Positions 56,413 through 64,000 of a stretch of 64,000 nucleotides of DNA are shown one piece after another; position 1 is the first letter of the stretch, and each line of letters begins with the position of its first letter. Origin of the DNA: Thinopyrum elongatum (Eukaryota; Streptophyta; Magnoliopsida; Poales; Poaceae); contig CM022298.1 of the NCBI GenBank assembly GCA_011799875.1, positions 192,222,423 to 192,286,422 of the forward strand, written 5' to 3'. A program made the translations under genes and the position numbers. Below the pieces are notes generated by a model. It made no database searches. It was not told the DNA's origin and saw only the letters and a program-made list of their open reading frames with translations.

Positions 56413-59400
56413 TGATACGTCTCCAGCGTATCTATATTTTTTGATTATTTCATGCTGTTATATTATCAATCTTGTATGTTTTACATTCATTTACTAGCAA
56501 CTTTATACCATTTTTTGGGACTAACCTATTGACATAGTGCCAAGTGCCAGTTGCTGTTTTTTGCTTGTTTTTTACTTCGCAGAATATCCATATCAAACGG
56601 TGTCCAAACGCAGCGAAACTTTTTGGAGATTTTTTCTACCCAGAAGAGACCCAGGGAGCCCAGGAGATGTACCAGAGGAGGCCCGTGGGGCTGATATGTC
56701 TCCATCGTATCTACTTTTCCTAAAGCTTTTCCTCTTGTTTTGGACTCTAATTTGCATGATTTGAATGAAACTAACCCGGACTGACGCTGTTTTCAGCAGA
56801 ACTACCATGGTGTTGTTTTTGTGCAGAAATAAAAGTTCTCGGATTGGACCGAAACTTTGCGAGGATTTTTTATAAAATAAAAGAGAATTACTGGAGCCAA
56901 GAACCATCGAAGGGGGCACCTGGGTGGGCACAACCCACCAGGGCGCGCCCCCCCTCCTGGCACGCCCAGGTGGGTTGTCCCCACCTGATGGCTCCGCAGA
57001 CCTCAACCCTGATACTATAAAATCATATTTTCAGAGAAAAAAAATTAAGGAGGAAGAATTATCGCGTTTCACGAGACAGAGCCGCCGCCACCTCCTGTTC
57101 TTCATCGGGAGGCCAGATCTAGAGTCTGTTTGGGGCTCCGGAGAGGGGGATCTTCGATCTTCATCATCACCAACCCTTCTCCATTGCCAATTCCATGATG
57201 CTCCCCACCGGGAGTGAGTAATTTCTTCGTAGGCTCGCTGGTCGGCGAGGATTTGGATGAGATTCATCATGTAATCGAGTTAGTTTTGTTAGGGCTTGAT
57301 CCCTAGTATCCATTATGTTCTGAGATTGATGTTGCTATGACTTTGCCATGCTTAATGCTTGTCACTTTGGGCCCGGGTGCCATGATTTCAGATCTGAACC
57401 GTTTATGTTATCACCATTATATCTATGTTCTAGATCCGATCTTGCAAGTTATAGTCACCTATTACGTGTTATGATCCGCAAACCCCGGAGTGACAGAAGT
57501 CGGGATATTTTCCGGTGATGACCGTAGTTTGAGGAGTTCATGTATTCACTATGTGTTAATGCTTTGTTCCGGTTCTCTATTAAAAGGAGGCCTTAATATC
57601 CCTTAGTTTCCAATAGGACCCCGCTGCTATGGGAGGGTAGGACAAAAGATGTCATGCAAGTTCTTTCCATAAGCACGTATGACTATTAATGGAATACATG
57701 CCTACATTATATTTATGAACTGGAGCTAGTGCCGTATCGCCCTAGGTTATGACTGTTATATGATGAATATCATCCAATGAATTCACCGATCCAATGCCTA
57801 CGGATTTCTCTTATATTGTTCCTGCTAAGTTACTACTGCTATTGTTATAGTTACACTTGCTACAAAATCATTGCTATCACTGTTACTGTTAGTATTGCTG
57901 TTGCTATTGCTATCAAAACTATCATACTACTTTGCTACTGATCACTTTGCTGCAGATAATTAATCTCCAGGTGTGGTTGAATTGACAACTCAGCTGCTAA
58001 TACCTGCAAATATTCTTTGGCTCCCCTTGTGTCGAATCAATAAATTTGGGTTGAATACTCTACCCTCGAAAACTGTTGCGATCCCCTATACTTGTGGGTT
58101 ATCAGGGGCCCACAAGACACCAGGGTGTGCCAGAGGCCCCAGGCGCGCCCTGGTGCCTTGTGGGGCCCACGGTGATCTTTTCCACCACCTCTCAGCTCTA
58201 TAAATACTCAGATATTCCAGAAAACCTAAAGGAGTCAACGAAAAACACTTCCAGCCGCCGCAAGTTCCAGAACCACGAGATCCAATCTAGCGCCCTTTTC
58301 CGGCACCTTGCCGGAGGGGAAACGATCACGGAGGGGTTCATCATCCTCATTGGTGCTCCTCCGATGATGCGTGAGTAGTTTATCATAGACCTACGGGTCC
58401 GTAGGCAGTAGCTAGATGGCTTCTTCTCTCTTTTTGATCTTCAATACAATGTTCTCCTCAATGTTCTTGGAGATCTATTTGATGTAATGACTTTTTGCGG
58501 TGTGTTTGTTGGGATCCGATGAATTGCGAGTTTATGATCAATTCTATCTATGAATATTATTTGAGTCGTCTCTGAACTCTTTTATGCATGATCTTTATAG
58601 CCTCGTCTTTCTTCTTCGAAACTTTGGTTTGGTTTGGCCAACTAGATTGATTTTTCTTGCAATGGAAAGAGGTGCTTTGTGATGGGTTCGATCTTGCGGT
58701 GCTTATTCTCAGTGACATAAGGAGACATGACACACATGTATCATTGCCATTAAGGATAAAAAGATTGGGTCTTTTCCTACGTGAATAGATCTTGTCTACA
58801 TCATGTCATCGTTCTTATTGCATTACTCCATTTTTCTATGAACTTAATACACTAGATGCATGCTGGATAGCGGTCGATGTGTGGAGTAATAGTAGTAGAT
58901 GCAGGAAGGAGTTGGTCTACTAATCTTGGACGTGATGCCTATATACATGATCATTCCCTTGGATATCGTCATGATTATTTGCTTTTCTATCAATTGCCCA
59001 ACAGTAATTTGTTTACCCACTATATGCTATTTTCTCGAGAGAAGCCACTAGTGAAATGTACGGCCCCTGGGTCTATTACCTATCATATTATTTTCAGATC
59101 TATTATTCCAAAAACCCAAAAATACCTTCCTGCACTTTTTCTTTCTTTATTTTATTTTGTGTTTTTATCAGATCTATTTATCCAATCTCATACAATTTTA
59201 TCTATCTCAATATCAAGGAGGGACTGACAACCCCTCTTACACGTTGGGTTGCAAGTATTTGTTATTTGTGTGGAGGTGTTGTTTACATAGTGTTGCTTGG
59301 TTCTCCTACTTGATTGATAACCTTGGTTTCATAACTGAGGGAAATACTTACCGTTGTTGTGCTGCATCATCCTCTCCTCTTCGGGGAAATACCAACGCAG

Positions 59401-59413
59401 ATACAAGCAATCA
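56413..59413 (+). repeat. 3' LTR of element E, interrupted by solo LTR K
   Basis: Parts 56413-56691 and 58110-59413, together 1583 bp, equal in length to the 5' LTR. K and a second copy of ggggc lie between. Confidence 0.88.
56692..58104 (+). mobile_element. Solo LTR K (Gypsy type)
   Basis: 1413 bp from tgatatgtctccatcg to gtgggttatca, with TSD ggggc at 56687-56691 and 58105-58109. No internal sequence or second LTR is present, so this is a solo LTR left by recombination between two LTRs. TATA box tataaaa at 57016-57022. The same LTR type starts at 63593 (L). Confidence 0.88.
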
Positions 59414-59418
59414 TTATG

Positions 59419-60448
59419 CTATTTTATATCATTTTTTGGGACTAACTTATTAATGTAGTGCCCAGTGCCAGTTGCTGTTTTTTCCTTGTTTTTGTCTTTA
59501 CAGAAAATCAATACCAAACGGAGTCCAAATGGAACGAAACTTTTTGACGATTTTTCTTGGACCACAAGACACCCTGGAAGCTTCGGGAGGAGGCCAGAAG
59601 AGCCACGAGGTGGCCACAAGCTCGGAGGTCACACCCTAGGGGGGTGCCCCCAAGCTTGTGGGGCCCCCCGTGGCACATCCAACCCTAATTTTTCTTCTAT
59701 AAATACCCAAATATTCCCCATATACCAGAGGGCACACAAAAAATACTTTTCCGCCACCGCAAGCTTCTATCATCGTGAGATCCCATCTTGGGGCCTTTTC
59801 CGGTACTCCGTCGGAGAGGGATTCGATCACAGAGGGCTTCTACATCAACCTTGCTGCCCTTCCGATGATGTGTGAGTAGTTTACCATAGACCTACGGGTC
59901 CATAGCTAGTAGCTAGATGGCTTCTTCTCTCTCTTTGATCTTCAATACAATGTTCTCCTTGATGTTCTTGGAGATCTATTTGATGTAATCTTCTTTTGCG
60001 GTCCGTTTGTTGAGATCCAATGAATTGTGGGTTTATGATTTGACTATATATGAATATTATCTGAGTCTTCTTTGAACTCTTTTATGCATGATTTATGGCC
60101 CCTGGGTCTATTTTTATCATATTGTTTTCAGATCTATAAAACCAAAAACCCAAAAATACCTTGCTGCAATTTTTTTTACCTTTACTTTATTTTGCACTTT
60201 TATTTATCTTTTGTACCTATCTCTATCAGATCTCATCCTTGTAAGTAACCGTGAAGGGATTGACAACTCCTTTATCGTGTTGGGTGCAAGTATTTGTTTG
60301 TTTGTGTAGGTGCAACCATTGGTGACTTGTGTGTTCCTCCTACTGGATTGATACCTTGGTTCTCAACTGAGGAAAATACTTATCTCTACTTTGCTGCATC
60401 ACCGTTTCCCCTTCAAGGGAAAAACCAACGCAAGCTCAAGAAGTAGCA
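59419..60448 (+). repeat. 5' LTR of element F, second part
   Basis: Resumes after the TSD of E and ends caagaagtagca. Compared with the LTR of E it lacks about 500 bp at 60087-60089 (jump from tgcatgattta to tggcccctgg). A TATA-like tataaata lies near 59699. Confidence 0.75.
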
Positions 60449-60459
60449 GGAAGAATTTC

Positions 60460-60477
60460 TGGCGCCGATGCCGGGGA
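60460..60477 (+). other. Primer binding site of element F
   Basis: tggcgccgatgccgggga, the tRNA-Asp site with one change. Confidence 0.8.
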
Positions 60478-60693
60478 GGATCTACATCAAGCCTACCAAG
60501 TACCTATCATAAACTCTCATCTCTTGCATTTACTTTATTTTCCATTTGCCTTTTGTTTTCATCTCCCCCACTTCTAAAACATTTTCAGAAAAATACAAAA
60601 ATACTTTCCATTTGCCTTTATGTCTTACTTGGTTTGTTTGCTTGTTCGCTTGGCATAATCGTATGTTTATTCCAAATCAAAAGCAAAAAGTTT

Positions 60694-61561
60694 ATGGATC
60701 CTCATCCACTTGCTAATCTTTTTAAAAGATCCAACTATGATGAACCAATTGCTAGTGAGTTGAGTGCACTAGATTATATTTATGAAGTTTTGCTTGAAAT
60801 TCGTGAATCTGAAAATTGTGATGAAGTGCTAAAAGAAGAAATTTATAAAGTGATTCACGATAGCTCCTTGAATGAAAAGCATGATTGCAATGATGTTATT
60901 AAAAATTCTACTAATATCAATTGTGCTAATATTATGCAAAACCCCAAGCTTGGGGATGCTAATTTTGATATATATGTCCACTACTTATTGCAATGATCAT
61001 GATTGGGGTGATAATGCTTCTTATGATCTTGAAAATTTATTTAAGCCTCATGATGAATATGTTTGCGATGACATTGAAAGTGGGTTTGGAAGAGTGTCAA
61101 CTTTAGCTAAAAATAAACCCACATATTTGGAGAGTGTTCGATCTTATGATTTTTTTGATAAAAGTGGGATTGAAGAGGTCATGACTTTAGTTGATGTTAA
61201 TCCCACTATCTTGGAAGATTATAAAACTTTTATGCATGTGGATCATGAAGAGAATTTTTTTATATGATAGCTATATTGTTGAATTTGATTATGATCCTAC
61301 ATGTAATTATTATGAGAGAGGAAAATATGGTTGTAGAAATTTTCATGTTACTAAATTACCTCTCGTTATGTTGAGTTTGCTATTGTTTCTTTCTTCTTCC
61401 TTGCATATGCTAGTTTTTGCTTGTCTTGATAAATTTTTTCCCTATAAAATGCCTATACATAGGAAGTATGTTAGACTTAAACTTGTTTTTCATATGCTAT
61501 ATTATGCTCTCTTAGTGCTTCAATTTTTTGTCTTTCATGTGAGCATCATTAAAATTATCAA
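60694..61561 (+). pseudogene. Element F small ORF, counterpart of the ORF in E
   Basis: Starts MDPHPLANLFKRSNYDEPIA and follows the E copy closely (YIYEVLLEIRESENCDEVLK, SLNEKHDCNDVIKNSTNINC). A small insertion (tatata near 60968) shifts frame, at nearly the same place as in E but by a different change. The second frame has YDLENLFKPHDEYVCDDIES and KSGIEEVMTLVDVNPTILED. Near 61255 a longer T-run shifts frame once more. The end has two hydrophobic stretches (MLSLLLFLSSSLHMLVFACL; HMLYYALLVLQFFVF) around a basic patch (MPIHRKYVRLK). Function unknown. Confidence 0.55.
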
Positions 61562-62633
61562 CGCCTAGCTAAATGGCTTTAAAGAAAAGCGCTTGTTGGG
61601 AGACAACCCAATATTTTTACTTTTTGTTTTTATGAGTATATACCATTATGCTTCTGTTATGATGGAGTTTTAGTGTTTTACTTAGTGTTTGTGCCAAGTA
61701 AGACCTTTGGGATGATTTGGAAGATTGTTGATTTGATCCTGTGAAAAAACAGAAACTTTTGCGTCCAGTAGCAGAATTGTTAAAATTTTGTAGAGCGTAA
61801 TAAAGTTCTGAATTTTTTACACAAGATTGATATCAAAATTTCCTATGTTGTCATAATTTTTTAGAATTTTTGGAGTTACAGAAGTTTGGCTAAAGTCCAG
61901 ATTACTACAGACTGTTCTGTTTTTGACAGATTCTGTTTTCATTGTGTTGTTCACTTATTTTGATAAATCTATGGGTTGTATCGGGGGGGTATGAGCCATG
62001 GTGAAGTTAAAATACAGTATATATAATGTAAATATAAAATGAATGAGTTTACAACAGTACCTAAAAGTGGTTATTTGCCTTATTATACTAATGGATTTCA
62101 CGAGTTTTTTGTTGAGTTTTGTGTTGTGAAGTTTTCAAGTTTTGAGTGAAGTTTTGATGGGCTAAGGAATAAGGAGTGGCAAGATCCTAAGCTTGGGGAT
62201 GCCCATGGCACCCCAAGGTAATATTCAAGGACAACCAAGCGTCTAAGCTTGGGGATTCCCCGGATGGCATCCCCTCTTTTGTCTACAATCCATCGGTAAA
62301 TTACTTGAGGCTATATTTTTATTCACTACATGATATGTGTTTTCCTTGGAGAGTTGTGTATTATATGAGTCTTTGCTTTATTTGGTTTTTAGTTTAACAC
62401 AATCATCCTTGCTGGACACACCTTTTTGAGAGGGACACACATTAATCGTGAATTTATTAGAATACTCTTTGAGCTTCACTTATATCTTTTGAGCTACGTA
62501 GTTGCTCTAGTGCTTCACTTGTATTTTTTAGAGCACGGTGGTGGCTATATTTTAAGGAAATTGATGAACTCTCATGCTTCACTTATATTATTTTGAGAGT
62601 CTTGTAAATAGTATGGAAATTTACTTTGGTTAT
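61562..62633 (+). other. Element F 3' non-coding region
   Basis: No gene. Collinear with 53917-55060 in E, including gcgcttgttgggagacaacc and the D-type target cttggggatgcccatggcac (62193-62212). It ends where G inserted; the last five bases are gttat. Confidence 0.75.
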
Positions 62634-63592
62634 TGCTACTTCTTGAGCTTGCGTTGATTTTTCCCTTGAAGAGGAAAGGGTGATGCAACAAAGTAGATAT
62701 AAGTATTTCCTTCGATTAAGAACCAAGGTATCAATCCAGTAGGAGGCACAAGAAAGTCTCCAATATGTGCACCTCCACAAACTAACAAACACTTGCACAC
62801 AACGTGAAAAAGGGGTTGTCAATCCCTTCACGGTCATGAACAATAGTGAGATCTAATAGAGATAGGTATAAAAGATAAATAAAAAGGCAAACTAAAATAA
62901 ATATAAATAAATTGCAGCAAGGTATTTTTGGGTTTTTTGGTTTATAGATCTGAATATATATGATGGAAAATAGACCCGGGGGCCATATGTTTCACTAGAG
63001 GCTTCTCTCTTGAAGAAAACATACGGTGGGTAAACAAATTACTGTTGAGCAATTGATAGAAAAGCCCATAACTATGAAGACATCTAAGGCGATGATCATG
63101 AATATAGGCATCACGCCTATGAAAAGTAGACCGAAATGATTTTGCATCTACTACTATTACTCCACACATCGACCGACTCCTGCCTGCATCTAGAGTATTA
63201 AGTTCATAAGAACAGAGCTACGCTTTAAGTAAGATGACATGATGTAGAGGGATAAACTCAAGCAGTATGACATAAACCCCATCCTTTTATCCTTGATGAC
63301 AACAATACAATACGTGCCTCGCTACCCCTTTTGTCACTGGGTGAGGACACCGCAAGATTGAACCCAAAACTAAGCACCTCTCCCATTGCAAGAAAAGCCT
63401 ATCTAGTTGGCCAAACCAAACCGATAGTTTGAAGAGAAATACAAAGATATCTTAATAATGCATAAAAGAGTTTAGAGAAGACTCAAATAAAATTCATAGA
63501 TAATTTGATCATAAATCCACAATTCATCGAATCTCAACAAACGCACCGCAAAAGAAGATTACATCAAATAGATCTCCAAGAACATCGAGGAG
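62634..63592 (-). repeat. Element G: LTR in minus orientation, cut by L
   Basis: On the minus strand it ends acgcaagctcaagaagtagc+a at 62634, the same 3' end as the LTR of F. It is therefore an F-type LTR in the opposite direction. It includes the part that is deleted in F. It is interrupted at 63592 by L. The second TSD and any internal part lie outside the window. Confidence 0.75.
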
Positions 63593-64000
63593 TGATACGT
63601 CTCCGTCGTATCTACTTTTCCTAACGCTTTTCCTCTTGTTTTGGACTCTAATTTGCATGATTTGAATGAAACTAACCCAGACTGGCGTTGTTTTCAGTAG
63701 AACTACCATGGTGTTGTTTTTGCGCAAAAATAAAAGTTCTTGGATTGGAACGAAACTTTTCGAGGAATTTTTATACAATAAAAGATAATTTCTGGAGTCA
63801 AGAACCATCAGAGGGGGGCACCTGGGTGGGCACAACCCACCAGGGCGCGCCCCCCTCCAGGCGCGCCCAGGTGGGTTGTCCCCACCTGGTGGCCCCGCAG
63901 AACTCAACCCTTACACTATAAAATCACATTTTCAGAGAAAAAATAGGGAAGGAAGAATTATCGCGTTTCACAAGACGGAACCACCGCCACCTCTTGTTCT
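63593..64000 (+). mobile_element. Element L: start of a Gypsy LTR of the K type
   Basis: tgatacgtctccgtcgtatc and onward matches the start of K (56692-57090) closely, including tataaaa (63917-63923). It runs off the window, so solo LTR or full element cannot be decided. Confidence 0.8.

Larger units (their letters stand above)
49603..59413 (+). mobile_element. Element E: non-autonomous Gypsy element hosting a MULE and a solo LTR
   Basis: LTRs 49603-51185 and 56413-59413 (1583 bp each once K and its extra TSD are removed). TSD ttata at 49598-49602 and ttatg at 59414-59418, one mismatch. Primer site 51197-51214. Polypurine tract aagcttggggatgc ends at 56412. The only ORF is a small one with hydrophobic segments. 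Without inserts the element is about 6.8 kb. The LTRs differ visibly, about 23 of 290 positions at the left end, making E older than I, M or D. Confidence 0.82.
49527..62633 (+). mobile_element. Element F: non-autonomous Gypsy element, split by E and cut by G
   Basis: 5' LTR in two parts (49527-49602, 59419-60448), tRNA-Asp primer site at 60460-60477, the small ORF from 60694 and a 3' non-coding region to 62633, where element G begins. The 3' LTR is not in the window. No gag core, protease or pol. It shares its ORF and 3' region with E, so both belong to one non-autonomous group. Confidence 0.7.

Overview
The window reads as intergenic chromatin of a large-genome grass of the wheat/barley tribe (Triticeae). 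This rests on the mix of elements: CACTA transposons with TTTGCCGTC subterminal repeats, Gypsy elements with tRNA-Asp-type primer sites (TGGCGCCGTTGCCGGGGA), Tat-type Gypsy elements with an antisense ORF, and a Copia element with long LTRs. I see no intact host gene, rRNA, tRNA or CRISPR array. Nearly all of the 64 kb is transposable elements nested in one another. Most borders can be set to the base by TG...CA ends and target-site duplications (TSDs). Family assignments are from memory of domains and motifs; no database was searched. Strain, subgenome and family names (Fatima, Sabrina, Maximus) are therefore left open or hedged.

Layout. 1-3675: 3' part of a CACTA element with a broken multi-exon gene, a 270-bp intronic tandem array and palindromic subterminal repeats. 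3676-4490: minus-strand scrap of another transposon gene. 4491-16838: element A, a Gypsy with gag and protease but no polymerase and a 3' LTR at 15947-16838. Its gag is split by element M (4803-14652, TSD acaat), a minus-strand Copia-type element that keeps gag and an extra ORF but lacks pol. 16839-19349: element H, the 3' part of an Athila-like Gypsy.

19350 onward: element B, a minus-strand Gypsy, sits in H. B is split by C (21145-49510, TSD gggtc), a gag-protease-only Gypsy. C is split by D (25739-48606, TSD atgcc with one change per copy), a Tat-type Gypsy with RT, two RNase H domains, a gutted integrase and a large antisense gene. D holds I (32404-39326, TSD ctact), a young minus-strand Tat-type element, and J (41902-45782, TSD gttgg), a 3.9-kb TG...CA unit I cannot name. 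To the right, F (from 49527) sits in B. E (49603-59413, TSD ttatg/ttata) sits in the LTR of F. E contains a Pack-MULE-like element (52318-53907, 9-bp TSD ttaaaatta) carrying an aspartic-protease fragment, and a solo LTR K (56692-58104, TSD ggggc). G (from 62634, minus) sits in F, and L (from 63593) in G.

How it works together: the order of events follows from the nesting. I (7 LTR differences in 1012 bp) is youngest, then M (about 37 in 1580 bp) and D (about 16 in 555 bp). E has clearly older LTRs. Almost every element has lost part of pol, so those with conserved ends would have needed enzymes from relatives. The most unusual structures are a probable internal promoter in M that copies the layout of its LTR promoter, antisense genes with their own TATA boxes in D and I, element J, and a small two-hydrophobic-segment ORF shared by E and F.
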